Origin: Smallanthus sonchifolius
Lineage: Eukaryota > Streptophyta > Magnoliopsida > Asterales > Asteraceae
Reading direction: 5' to 3'
DNA: 64,000 bases
Assembly: GCA_023525975.1 (NCBI GenBank)
Contig: CM042034.1
Span: 26,562,779 to 26,626,778 of the forward strand
The translations under genes and the position numbers were made by a program. Below are positions 1 through 10,877 of the stretch, one piece after another; the stretch's first letter is position 1, and the number at the start of each line of letters is the position of its first letter. The notes under the pieces were generated by a model that did not search any database, was not told the origin of the DNA, and saw nothing but the letters and a program-made list of their open reading frames with translations.

Positions 1-517
1 GATTGACACCGACTTAAGAATATCATTACCGTTATATAAATGTCTTTTATATGTGATTCGATCTCCACAACCGACTCGACGTAATTTCATGCGTTTCTTT
101 TAAGTATTTAACGACGCATCTTTTTGTGCTTAGACACGTTAATGTCACCGTCACAACCGTTTAAGGTCCGCCTCCAGCCTTTTATTGTTGTAGGTTATAT
201 CGACTGACAGTAACGTGTTGTTACCGCTAAGAATGAAACCTATACCGATCGAAGAACATTGATATCGTTAACAGTTTTCTATCCATGTTTCGGTCTCCAC
301 AACCGAGCCGCCACAATTTCATGTTATTATTACCACCGCAACGTGTATAACGAAGTTTACAAAGCGGTCTTGACATTCCGCCGCAACGCGCTGGGGCCAA
401 ATACTAGTTATCCTAAAGTTACATGTTTTTAAGACTCAGAAAAGAATAAATTCACTTAATCCGGTTTCAATTTTTCAACGATGGTATGAACAACTAAATG
501 AAACATATTCAAATACA

Positions 518-555
<38 letters not shown>

Positions 556-832
556 ATTAAAAATCAAATGAATAAACTTAATTCGAACTGTTTGCATACA
601 TATATTTTGTAACGTTATTTTTCCAATAAATAAACTTTTTACAACAAATGAAACATATTAAAAACAAACCCATACACAAAAAGGAAAGACTCTATAACCA
701 TATATGCATACATATCAAACAAATAAAACATGATTAATTGGTCGTAGGTTCAATTAGTACTCGGTGTAATTGACCTCATATTCTTGACAACCGTTCATGG
801 CCACACATAAGTCATGATAACTATTGATTTTC
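1..832. other. No gene recognised; diverged direct repeat pair
   Basis: No coding frame of note. Two diverged direct repeats of about 36 bp are visible at 55-91 and 288-323; both contain CTCCACAACCGA and end in ATTTCATG. This suggests an old repeat remnant, but nothing identifies the element. Confidence 0.4.
518..553. repeat. (AAT)n microsatellite
   Basis: About twelve uninterrupted AAT units in AT-rich non-coding DNA. Confidence 0.95.
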
Positions 833-1081
833 TTAATGTGTAGAACCGCCACCACCACTGCTGATCATACTAGTAGCAAGTACGTCAAATTCACGGGTCT
901 CCGTGCTAGTCTTTAGCTCGGAAGCAAGGATGTCCGCATGGGTTGAGCCACCACCACCGCTACTAATATCTAGCTGAGGGAGGGTGGTTACGTTGACTTC
1001 ATCATCAGGATCGGCGCTAACTTCCACTGTTGTTGTCGCTGGATCGGCGTTGGTCTTGCCACAACATCCTCCAAATGCATC
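833..1081 (-). CDS. Possible 3'-terminal exon of an unrecognised gene
   Basis: On the minus strand an open frame runs from a plausible acceptor (TTTGACAAGTAG just upstream of 1081) to a TAA at 835-833, about 82 codons. It starts with Asp-Ala-Phe followed by a Gly-Gly-Cys-Cys-Gly-Lys stretch, continues Asp/Thr/Val-rich, and contains the ten-residue string ISSGGGGSTH twice, the second copy being the extreme C-terminus. GC content is higher than in the flanks. I do not recognise the family, and no upstream exon could be identified within about 200 bp. It may be a degraded gene end or a transposon-captured fragment. Confidence 0.3.
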   Translation of the reverse strand, partial: DAFGGCCGKTNADPATTTVEVSADPDDEVNVTTLPQLDISSGGGGSTHADILASELKTSTETREFDVLATSMISSGGGGSTH

Positions 1082-1260
1082 CTACTTGTCAAATACTTGA
1101 AGTTAATTATTTCATTTTCTAACGTCGTCTCTTGGTTTGTTGTCTTAAAATACATCAAAGTTCGATATCTATATTACATATTTAAACAATCAATTGCGAT
1201 GTGATATGCGTGTGTATATATATATGTATGTGTGTGTGTATATATATATATATATAGATA

Positions 1261-3056
1261 GGGAGATGTTCATTACAAAACAATAAAAAGTTACAAGAAC
1301 AAAAAGAACTAATCACATCCGTAGTTGATTTAATCAATGGTTCAAAATCATCAATGGCAACTTAGTAATTACTTAGAATATTCAAAAAGACTAAATAATA
1401 ACATCGGGGTAATACGGGAATTTAACATGTACTTTTGAATTTAGTTCCTAATTTATCTCCTTCATCTCTCCTTAAATTATAATAACTCTCATTCTCCTTC
1501 CAAATATTTAGCTTTTTTCTATTGACTTGCCCTAGCCTCTCCATTTTCGTCAAGCCAAATCTCCGTCATTTTTACAAACGTATTTGATAAAAGCTTCAAG
1601 TTGAAGATCATGGAGTCAACCAAAAGCTTCAAGTTCAAGATCATTGAGTCAACATATGTGGTTGGTTTATCAATTAATATATTAAATATTTTATAAGTGG
1701 TATCGCAGACTTTTTCATTGGTTTATTTGTTTTGCCATTTTCTATATATCAATCTTCTTAACTACTTTTTGTTATTTTTCTATTAATTAATATGAATGTT
1801 TCTGTACCATACATTTTGTTTGTTATTTTTGTATAGTATTATGAATCTTATGAATAAATTTTTTAAGCAATGTTGGCTCATTTTAAAGTTTGTAAATTGT
1901 TTTTTGTGAGATCAAATTTGATATTGATAATTTGATTCCCACGAGTGATATCACTGATAATTTTCTTAATTTAAGTTGATTGATATTAACTTTTGTTTGA
2001 TAAACTAATTTGAACCTACACATAAGGAGTTTGAACCTACACAAATATATGAAGTTTGAACCTACATATAACGAGTTTGAACCTATACATATATAATTCC
2101 AACCTACACATATGATGTTTCAACCTACACACTCGTGTATTATGTTGTTGTATTGCTAGTGTTTATGAATTGAGTGTAGACGATTTTCCTACACGATCTA
2201 ATGTATTATATTGTTCTTGTTTTGGAATTTTCCTGACAATGTGTATGTGTTTATGAACTTAGTGTAGGTGGTTTTTGTTCGTTTCTGGTTTATTATATTG
2301 TTGTTCACCTATACATATAAATTTTCGTTACACCTAAGCCATTGTCACGTTTCATTATATGTATGATAAATTTTGTTATGTGTAGGATAAATTTTATTAA
2401 TTTGTAAATTTTGTTGCTACATACGAGACATACATATGTGTAGGTCATTATCTCTTTATTTAATTTTGGAGTAGTTTATATAGGAATAATCTCTTCGTAT
2501 ATTTTTGGTGTAATTTTTTCTATTTATGTTAATATAAAATATGATAAAAACCAAAAAAATTGTTACCCACATACATGTAGGATACATTTCAAATAATTAA
2601 ATGGATAGAGGAAGTAATGTTTGTTTCAATATGTGTAGGATCAGTATTGACATGTGTAGAGTAAGTTTTGATATGTATAAGATATATATTAAGAACTTAA
2701 TACATTCAAATACATTTTTTTTTCATTTTCAACAAACATGTGTATAAGTACGTGTATATGCAGGTACATACGCATTTGTATATGTAGGTAGCTACACTGT
2801 GATATTGGTAAATTAATATTTGTTTTAACTAATTAATTAAAAATAATAGAGAAAACTAATTAAATGTAGATGAGAGAAAGAAAGTAATTAATTAGAGAGA
2901 ATGAGAAATTAAATAATTGAAAAGAGAAACTTTTTTATGTTTACCATTATAACTTTTTGATTTAAATTTAAATTTGTTAAAATTGAATGAAAATGAGTGG
3001 TTGAGATTAGTTCCCTCTGTTCTCGCAAAAAACTTTGTTCTGAATTGAACCATCCC
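1261..3056. mobile_element. TA-tract inverted-repeat element 1 (non-autonomous)
   Basis: Starts with GGGAGATGTTCATTACAAAA after a TA tract and ends with GAACCATCCC before another TA tract. The right end, reverse-complemented, matches the left end imperfectly over about 50 bp (GGGA-GTTCA, then AGAACAAA..., then GGGAACTAATC). The interior has no coding capacity; it holds many GTGTAGG/CCTACAC motifs and a cluster of GTTTGAACCTACACATA-type repeats at 2009-2135. Flanking TA would fit a TA-duplicating superfamily, but TA microsatellites make this uninformative. Confidence 0.5.
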
Positions 3057-3076
3057 ATATATATATATATATATAT

Positions 3077-3411
3077 AGGGGAAGGATCAAGAGAAAACCA
3101 CAAAGTTAGGCGAAAACCAAGAAAACCACATCATTTTAGGCAATTTTTTTGTTTACGTATACGTATCCAAAAATAATTTTTTTGATTTACATATACGTAA
3201 CCGCAATTTTTTTGTTTTATGTTTACGTATACGTAACACTATATGTAAAAATATTTTTTGGTAAAAATGTTTAATATTTCATTGATACTCTTATAAATAA
3301 ATAAAAATAAACTAAAACAAAAAATAAAAATTATTATATGATTGGGTAAAATGGGTTTTTTTTGTGGTTTTCTCGGTTTTCGCCTAACTTGTGGTTTTCT
3401 CTGGAACCCTC

Positions 3412-3416
<5 letters not shown>
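3077..3416. mobile_element. TA-tract inverted-repeat element 2
   Basis: Terminal inverted repeats of about 50 bp: left AGGGGAAGGATCAAGAGAAA followed by ACCACAAAGTTAGGCGAAAA; right ends GGTTTTCTCTGGAACCCTCC CCT. TA tracts lie on both sides. The interior carries several copies of the self-complementary motif TACGTATACGTA. Same family as element 5 (5025-5342). Confidence 0.65.
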
Positions 3417-3443
<27 letters not shown>

Positions 3444-3447
<4 letters not shown>

Positions 3448-4396
3448 GTGAGTTTACTAGAAAACTAATTTTCATAAGAAAATAAAAAAACTCATACTGT
3501 TTATGTATAGTACACCAAAAAACCTAACCCGCCTCAAAAACCTAACCCCCCACCCCACCCAAAAACCTAAACCCCCCATCTCACCCCTCTAAAAATCCTA
3601 AACTAAACCAAAAAGCCTAACCCACACCCAAAAACCTAAACCCCCCACCCACCCCACCTACCCCCTCACCCCCCCCCCAAAAAAAAACCTAAACCCCCCA
3701 CCCACCCCCTAAAATCCTAAACCCCTACCCCACCCCACCCCTCCAAAAACCTAACATTAAAGCTAAACTAAACCCAAAAGCTAAACCCACTACCTTTCGA
3801 GTATATATATATTTTTTTGAACGAGGACGACGTGGGAAACAAGGGCTCCGAAACAGTTTTTTAATTTTTGATTTATTTTTTGAGTTATGATTTTTTTTTA
3901 GCTTAAATAAGTAGGTTTTTGGTTTTCTCATGAACATTGAGTGTTCTTATGATCTCCGATGATTGAGGCGTTGGACCCGTCTCATCGAACCCTAATTCGG
4001 ACCTCAAAAACCTAAACCCCCCTCCACCCGCACCCTCAAAAACCTAAACCCCCCTCCAACCCCACTTCGAAAAGCCTAAAACCACCACCCCAACCCCTCC
4101 CCCCAAAACCTAAACCCCCCACCCCACCCCACCCCCAAAAAAACCTAAATTCACCCCCACCCACCCCAAAAAACCTAAACCCTAAATTCTAAACACTAAA
4201 AGCTAAACCCTATGGCTAAATTCCTAAAATTCAATGCTAAAATCTAAACCCTAAAATCTAAGATGGTAGAGTTCGACGATATGGTTCCAACGCCGGTAGA
4301 ATGAGCTCAATCGAAGTTCGTTTGATATCGTTTTTTAATGTTTTTGTCATTTATTAGATTTCTTAGCGAAAAACAACTTCTTATTTGAATCTCCAT
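3444..4396. mobile_element. TA-tract element 3 with C-rich, telomere-like filler
   Basis: Bounded by ATAGGGGTGAG on the left and a TA tract at about 4396 on the right, with weak terminal inverted repeats. Most of the interior is degenerate C-rich repeat of the form AAAACCTAAACCCCCCACC. Near the right end is the segment GTAGAGTTCGACGATATGG (4266 onward), shared with element 4. The apparent ORFs here are low-complexity shadows. Confidence 0.45.
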
Positions 4397-4459
4397 ATAT
4401 ATATATATATTTGGTTTTTTGGTTTACAAGTTTACATTTGATCATTACCCTATATATAT

Positions 4460-5001
4460 AGGGGAGCGATATTCTTAGAAGGTTAAAAAGTGTAAAAAGT
4501 ATTTTAAAAACCCCATCACCACCCCCAAAAGCCTAAAACCCACCACCACCTCCAAAAGCCTAAAACCCCCCACCCCAAACCCCCTCCCCCCAAACCTAAC
4601 CCCCACCCACCCCCAAAAACCTAAAACCCCCACCCCAAAAACATAAATCCTAACAAAAAACCCTAAAAGACCGAAAAGGTCATCTAAAAACACCACCACC
4701 ACCCCCCTAAAAGCCTAAACCTCCAACCCAACCCCCCAAAAACCTAACCCCACCTCATCACCAAAAACCTAAAACCCCCATCCTCCCAAAGCCTAAATAC
4801 TAAAAGCTAAACCCCTAAGGTTAAACCATAAGGCAAAAACTAAACCCTAAAAACTAAACTCTACAAGATAAGATCGTAGAGTTCGACGAGACGGTTTCCA
4901 ACGCCGCCGAAATGAGTAAAATTGGAGTTCGTATGAGACGGTGATAAACTTTTTAAACCACTTTTTACACTTTATTGACTTTTTAGCAAAAACTCACACT
5001 A
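4460..5001. mobile_element. TA-tract element 4, relative of element 3
   Basis: Left end AGGGGAGCGATATTCTTAGA leads into GGTTAAAAAGTGTAAAAAG; the right end contains the inverted counterpart CTTTTTACACTTTATTGAC before a TA tract. The interior again holds CCTAAAACCCCC-type repeats and the segment GTAGAGTTCGACGAGACGG (4876 onward), homologous to 4266 in element 3. Confidence 0.5.
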
Positions 5002-5024
5002 TATATATACATACATATATATAT

Positions 5025-5342
5025 AGGAGAGGGTTCCAGAGAAAACCACATAGTTAGGCGAAAACCGAGAAAACCACTAAAAAATCAATTTTAACCAATA
5101 GTATAATAATATTTATTTTTTATTTTATTTTATTAATATTTTTTATAAGAGTATCAATGTAATATTACACATTTTTACTAAAAAAAATTTAAATATTGGA
5201 TTACTTATACATAACACATAGTGTTACATATACGTAAAAATAAAACAAAAAAATTGCGGTTACGTATACGTAATCCATAGTATTACACATTGTTTTAGTG
5301 GTTTTCGCTTAACTTTGTGGTTTTCTCTTAATCCTTCCCCTA
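5025..5342. mobile_element. TA-tract inverted-repeat element 5
   Basis: Same family as element 2: left AGAGGGTTCCAGAGAAAACC then ACATAGTTAGGCGAAAACCG, right TTTCGCTTAACTTTGTGGTT then TTCTCTTAATCCTTCCCC. About 50-bp terminal inverted repeats, TA tracts outside, TACGTATACGTAA motifs inside, no coding. Confidence 0.65.
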
Positions 5343-5357
5343 TATACATATATATAT

Positions 5358-5666
5358 AGGGTGAGGTTCAAATGCTAACCAATATTTATGTGATAACCAT
5401 GATAAACACTCTCAAACATAGTGTTACGTATACGTACCAAATAATGTTACACATATGTAAACACTATGTGTCACGTATATGTAACATTTTTGGTACGTAT
5501 ACGTAAGATTCATCATTTTCGTATTTACGTTCAAAATATTTATTCAAGATATACTTAAATACTATTTTTACAATTAAAAGAAAAAATAATTTAGAAATTA
5601 TGTGATTGTTTTATAGTGGTTAGCACGGTTATCACATAAAAAGTTGGTTAGTATTTGAACTTTTTC

Positions 5667-5668
<2 letters not shown>
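5358..5668. mobile_element. TA-tract inverted-repeat element 6
   Basis: Left GGGTGAGGTTCAAATGCTAA then CCAATATTTATGTGATAACC; right GGTTAGCACGGTTATCACAT then AAAAAGTTGGTTAGTATTTG. These are imperfect terminal inverted repeats of about 45 bp. The interior has several TACGTATACGTA-like motifs. Flanked by TA tracts and on the right by a (GT)n run. Confidence 0.6.

Positions 5669-5721
<53 letters not shown>
5669..5721. repeat. (TA)n(GT)n compound microsatellite
   Basis: A TA run followed by about fifteen GT units. The frames through it (His-Thr or Tyr-Ile repeats) are artefacts. Confidence 0.9.
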
Positions 5722-5723
<2 letters not shown>

Positions 5724-6215
5724 ACCATGGATATATATGAATAATATCTCTTCGGAGAATTCTATGAAGATCCAACATTTGCTAGGCAGAGAGAGGAGAC
5801 TTACAAGGATAGAAGTCCAAATATTATTGAAAAAATTGAGTAGAGCACCCATATGTTTGACCTTCACTTGTAGTACTAGATAAGCAAAGAAACAAGGTGA
5901 AGATTGATAATCGGAAGACTTGTACTTTTAAACTCCCAAAACCCATATTTATTAAATGCACGTTAGGTGCCATTTTCCTACCACAAATTATTTGTAATTA
6001 AACTAAATAACTTACGCAATTGCATTGATGATATATATAACTAATTTGTTACGCCATATGTTACAATTCTATAAGCACTAGATTCTTTTTTTTGCTTAAT
6101 TTTTTTTCTCAATCTCTTATCATAACTCTTTAATGACTCTAACCATTTAATATTTTTATTTATTCAACTCGTATAATATACGAGTTTTAAACTGCTATAT
6201 GTTATACATAGTATA
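5722..6215. other. No gene recognised
   Basis: AT-rich intergenic sequence with no coding frame, terminal repeat or RNA-like motif that I could support. Confidence 0.5.
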
Positions 6216-6621
6216 CTAGGTTAGAAACCCGTTGTATTACATGGGTTGAATAAATACAATTTTTATATACTTACTAATAAAGATTTATATATTACATATT
6301 TATGACATATTACATAGTTTTTAATACAAATTCTAGAAACATATATATTTATTTTTTTAAATGTTTTATAAAAAGAATGAAAGAAATGATTAATTTATAA
6401 AATTATTTTATGAACAAACCTATTTTTAAAAACAAAAACGTTTTATAAAAAGAATTATAGAAATAATTATTATTTAGTAGGAGAGAAGCGGGAAACAAAA
6501 AAATATAAAAACAATTAAAAAGTTTTGTATAATTAATATAAATAGAAACATGAAAAAATGTTAACGATGCACAGAAAGTAACAAGTATCTCACTAAACCT
6601 TTATTTAGTATATAGTATAGA
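6216..6621 (-). mobile_element. Non-autonomous Helitron (copy 1)
   Basis: Read on the minus strand it starts TCTATACTATATACTAAATA and ends with a hairpin (CCCATGTAATACAACGGG), a short spacer, then CTAG. The flanking bases are A and T, as expected for Helitron insertion between A and T without target duplication. It contains a GGAGAGAAGCGGGAAA block shared with the other copies. 406 bp, no coding. Confidence 0.75.
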
Positions 6622-8179
6622 TATAAGATATCTATATTTGTAAACACTTTATTGAAACTGGATATTATAAATAAGATTGGAAATTTCACAAGAAATACCA
6701 TCTACTCTAATGGTAAGGCTAATTGGATGTGCGTCCTATCTTGTTTTCTTTTCCTTTGGTACATTAATTTACCTTTTTTATTCGTTTTCCTTTTTATCAT
6801 TCTTTTTTCCTTATATATAGTTATACAAAAATTATGTCAACATAAAATACTATTGAACTGTTTTCTCTAAGTGGTATATCTCCATAACTTAATAATATAG
6901 GAAATGACAACTATAAGAAAAGTGAAAACTCATCATATTTGAAATTGGAACTCTAAGAAGACGACCTTGTGAAGGCAACCCAAAAACACTTAGATTTTTT
7001 AGTTTTGCATTGTTTTCTTTCCCTTTGATACATTAATTTACCTTTTTTATTGCGTCCTATCTTTTTTTCTTTTCATGAATTAAAAACTTATAATTGTCAT
7101 CGTGAAAGTTTAAAAGTCATAACCTGTCAATTATATATTGGTTATACACTTATACAACATAGCCAGATCAAATAATATATGGAAATAAACGCACGAACTA
7201 GATCATTATGCTATACTACAATTTTGAATGTCGCGTGAACATTGTTCATGCCATTCACATGTGTACAACGTGTGTATAGTGAAACAAAATGTAACTAAGA
7301 TGTGGATCTAGTTGTAATGGTTATACCCAAGTAAAAAATGTGTGAGGGTTCAGTTCTTATCGCCGTTAGTTTTTGTGTTACTTTTCTAGAAATTCGATAT
7401 TAGTGTTTTGGGTACCGGTACGGTACCGATCTCGCCCCTACTCCTGTCATGTTTCAAATCATAAATTGTTATCAAGTGTCATATAATATTCGAATATTGA
7501 TTTTGATCCATAATTTTCTCAAATTTTTGTTACTAAAATATATTATAGGGTTTCATTATTTAAACAAAAACGTGTTAGGTTACATGTCAATACATGAATT
7601 ATACTTTTTTAAAACAAAAAATAATGCATCCACATCGTAAAATCTTACTCTAAGGTCGTAGCAATTTAATTATTCACATAATCGAATCTAAGGTAGATGC
7701 ACAAACATATAAGCTTTTTTATTTTTTACAAATAACCAATCAATCATTAACGTATTGTCTACGTTATGAATATTGATAATAAAAGTATATTATTACTATG
7801 ATTAAAAAACGAAAGTATCTTATTATTTTAAATATATATATAAATATGAAAAGTATATAAACTAATGCATTAACAATACTTATTACTAAGTTTTTGAAAG
7901 TGTTACTAAGTCACCTAATATTATCCGTATTCACAAATAAAAACTAAATGGGTAGATTGGAAAGACGACATGAATTTAAGTTTGTGCGGGTTTACATTAA
8001 TGTTTTTATACACATGGATCATGTTTGAATTTACCTATTTAACTTGTCAACCCAACGTGTGGTTGAATAAGACTATATGATTGGAACATACTAGCCCAAT
8101 TATTTTAATTACTTTTAAGAAATTAAAAGGAAAAAAAGACAAATCGACCAAAGATGAACATCGGTTGTTGAGCTATTTG
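6622..8179. other. No gene recognised; local duplication
   Basis: AT-rich. A segment at about 6727-6790 (GCGTCCTATCTTG and TACATTAATTTACC) recurs at about 7013-7065, a small local duplication. Nothing else identifiable. Confidence 0.45.
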
Positions 8180-8901
8180 TAGAGGTGAACAAAAAAACCG
8201 GAACCAGAACCGAAACCGTCCAAGGAACCGGAACCGGTCCTTTCCAAAAACCGGTTCTTCTGGAACCGAACCGGTTCTTGAAAAACCGGAACCGGGTACA
8301 TAGGTTCCGGTTTTTCAACCAAGAACCGGACATGGAACCGGAACCGGTAAGAACCGGAACTGGTAAGAACCGAAACCGGTTCTTGAGAATACCCGATGTT
8401 TAAAACATAAACTCATAAAACATAGATAAATTATTTTACAGATTCGTGATGAGTACATTCTTAAACTTTTAATAATGGTAAAAATTAATTTGGTTAAAAC
8501 TAAAAGTGAAAAAAAGGTTTTATGAGCCAAACGGGTCAGACAATCTAGTTTTTTTTATATAATTTATCTATGTTTTATGAGTTTATGTTTTAAACATTTA
8601 TCTATTTTGTAATATTTTAAGTTTTTAATGTTATTGGACTTTTTAAGTTAGTTATTTATATGTTTAATTAAAGTATTTATATGTTTAACTAAGTTTTTCG
8701 AATACCCGAAAATACGTTTTGAAAATACCCGTCTTGAATTACCGGAACCGCTAAGAACCGGAACCAGTTCTTGAAAAATCGGAACTGGTACATAGGTTCC
8801 TGTTTTTCAACAAATAACCGGACCTGGAACCGTAACCGGTAAGAACCGTAGCCGAAAAGAACCGGAACCGGTTCTTAAGAAAAACCGTATATGCACCTCT
8901 A
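8180..8901. mobile_element. hAT-type MITE rich in AACCGG motifs, perfect 8-bp TSD
   Basis: Terminal inverted repeats begin TAGAGGTG and end CACCTCTA. An exact 8-bp duplication GCTATTTG lies at 8172-8179 and 8902-8909, diagnostic of hAT transposition. The ends are built of many GGAACCGGAACC units on both strands. An inner inverted repeat (AAACATAAACTCATAAAACA at 8404 against its complement near 8590) makes most of the 722 bp self-complementary. Open frames in it follow from the repeats and are not genes. Confidence 0.85.
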
Positions 8902-8909
8902 GCTATTTG

Positions 8910-9436
8910 CCATTAGGGTGATGACCCAATGATAAGAGCAAAACCTCTTAACACAAATGTCATGTGTTTAAGTCTTAAAAGGCTCGAGAAATTTGTCCTT
9001 CAAAATAAAAAACAAAGAGTTGTTGAGCCATTTTTATTTTAATCTTTTGGTAAACCACTATTCCTTTGTGGGGTATGATGTTATTTATTTAACATATAAA
9101 AGTAATTGCATATTTTACAAATGTGTCATTGTATTAGCATGATAAGTTTTAGGTTTATCTCATTAAATTCGACTATAAGATACATATTATAAAATATCTG
9201 GGTCTGCCAGTGGCATTATGATAGTTAATATAAAATTAGTAATTTTATCTGTCGTGCGCTGTGGCAGCTTCGAAACGTTGCCTAACTCGAATTCTCGCAC
9301 TCCGTATGCTCTAACAAATAAAAAAAAGTTCAGGTTTAGTAGCCTAATGTTCAATCATCAATTGTTCTCTTTACTTGCCCAAATAACGTGGGAAAGACAC
9401 AACAGAGGTTTGAACTTGTTTTGTGAAGGTAGAAAC
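8910..9436. other. No gene recognised; weak tRNA-like (SINE-like) string
   Basis: At 8928-8975 the string GGGTGATGACCCAATGATAA, then AGAGC and later GTGTTTAAGTCTT, resembles the box A/box B head of a tRNA-derived SINE, but it is too diverged to call. Confidence 0.25.
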
Positions 9437-9773
9437 GGTGGTGAAAATGAGGTAGAAACAAGCGGTAGTGGTGTTCTAGTGTTGGTCGCCGGAAATTGGT
9501 CGGGAAAAGAGCAAGATGGCCAACAGGGGATGATTAAATTAGAGGTTAAATTGAGGATGATTAAAAAGTGAGAGTAAAAAAGATAAAGAAAAAAACAAAT
9601 ATGTAAAACGACTGAAATACCCCTCATTTTAACTGAGAAAAATGGATGGTGTTAGCTGACTGGATAAAAATGACAAGATTTTAAAACTACGAGAACCCAG
9701 ATACAAGAAAACAAACTATTGGACTAAAGTGACAATTTTGAACAAACCGCAGAGACGAAAATGGTAGTTTACT
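9437..9773 (+). mobile_element. Partial Mutator-like foldback element (right half)
   Basis: Homologous to the interior and right arm of the complete 602-bp elements at 45803 and 47513: the loop starting GAAACAAGCGG, then GATGATTAAATTAGAGG, ending GACGAAAATGGTAGTTTACT. The left arm is missing. Not coding, although frames are open on both strands. Confidence 0.65.
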
Positions 9774-9893
9774 AAAAAAAATAATTAATCTATAGTATTT
9801 TAATAAAAGTAAAAATAAAAAATAAAAAATGTATAAAAAATTAGATTAAAAAACCATGTATTAAATGAGTTGAATAAACGAAAAAAAATATCA

Positions 9894-10650
9894 GAGTAAA
9901 CTTCGTTTTTGCTCCTTTTAGTTTGACCATTTTAACCATTTTCCTTCAATAGTTTGAAAATGATCAAAACACTCCTTGAGGTTACTGTTTTTTTGTCATT
10001 TTGCTCCCTAACACTAACTCCGTTAGATATTTCAATTAAAACTAAAGACATTTTGGTAATTTCATGATGTAAGATTATTATATCTATATATACATATTAA
10101 GCTGATTATGTAATAAATTCATCTTCCCTTCCAACTTCCAACCCCATTTTAAGACTTGTGTTCCGCCAGCATGTTAACCTGATTGTCAAAGCTTGATATT
10201 TACGAAAATCAAAGAGAAGGTATAAGCTGCAAATTGTCAAAGCTTGATATATACGAGCAAACGGGAGACTGAGAAAATCATGTTGTGGCAGTGGGGGAAT
10301 GGTTGCAGTGGACGGCGGTGGTTGTGGTGGCTACCGAAGATGACGACGGAAAAAAGGCTTTCGTCGGATCTTCACGTCCCCGTCGCGGCCACTTAATCCA
10401 ACCAAAAAATTTGGGCTTGAAGCCCTAGCACCACCGTCGTCCTCTCCCTCTCCATCTGAATGCCGTCATCTATAGACCCGTCACCATCGCCGGTGTCTGC
10501 CGATGCAAGAGAACTCTCCTCACTCTCTTTAACGGAGTTAGTGTCAGGGAGCAAGATGATAACCTCAGGGATTGTTTTGGCAATTTTCAAACAATTGGAG
10601 CGAAAGAGTTAAAATGATCAAACCACAAGGAGCAAAAAGGAAGTTTACTC
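9894..10650. mobile_element. Mutator-like foldback element, 757 bp
   Basis: Long terminal inverted repeats of more than 100 bp: left GAGTAAACTTCGTTTTTGCT, right AGCAAAAAGGAAGTTTACTC. Flanks AAAATATCA (9885-9893) and AAAATATTA (10651-10659) form a 9-bp target duplication with one mismatch, the MULE signature. The GC-rich loop (about 10260-10500) contains proline/serine-type frames on both strands but no recognisable gene. Confidence 0.75.
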
Positions 10651-10877
10651 AAAATATTACTTCTAATAAACAATTTCACTTAATGCCACATGGCAACACC
10701 ATACTTTTTCTCACTAAAATATTCTAATTTTATTTTAAGTAAGTTTAAGTTTTAACATCTAATTTTGTTAATGTTATTTTTTCCAAAAGAAATAATACAA
10801 GATTTGAATTCTAATTATTACTTAATTTGAATTCTAATATAAAATTTGGAATCTAATTTTCCCTATACATTATTGTA

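Noticed and set aside
3510..4260. Interstitial telomere
   Set aside because: No run of exact CCCTAAA units; spacing and base content are irregular.
3725..4702. Minus-strand frames of 70-75 codons rich in Gly, Val, Leu
   Set aside because: Translation of the C-rich CCTAAACCC filler; low complexity.
5598..5867. 89-codon minus-strand frame with His-Thr repeats
   Set aside because: Read-through of the (GT)n microsatellite.
9218..9627. Frames of 117 (+) and 89 (-) codons
   Set aside because: They overlap on opposite strands within a Mutator-like element; no domain in either.
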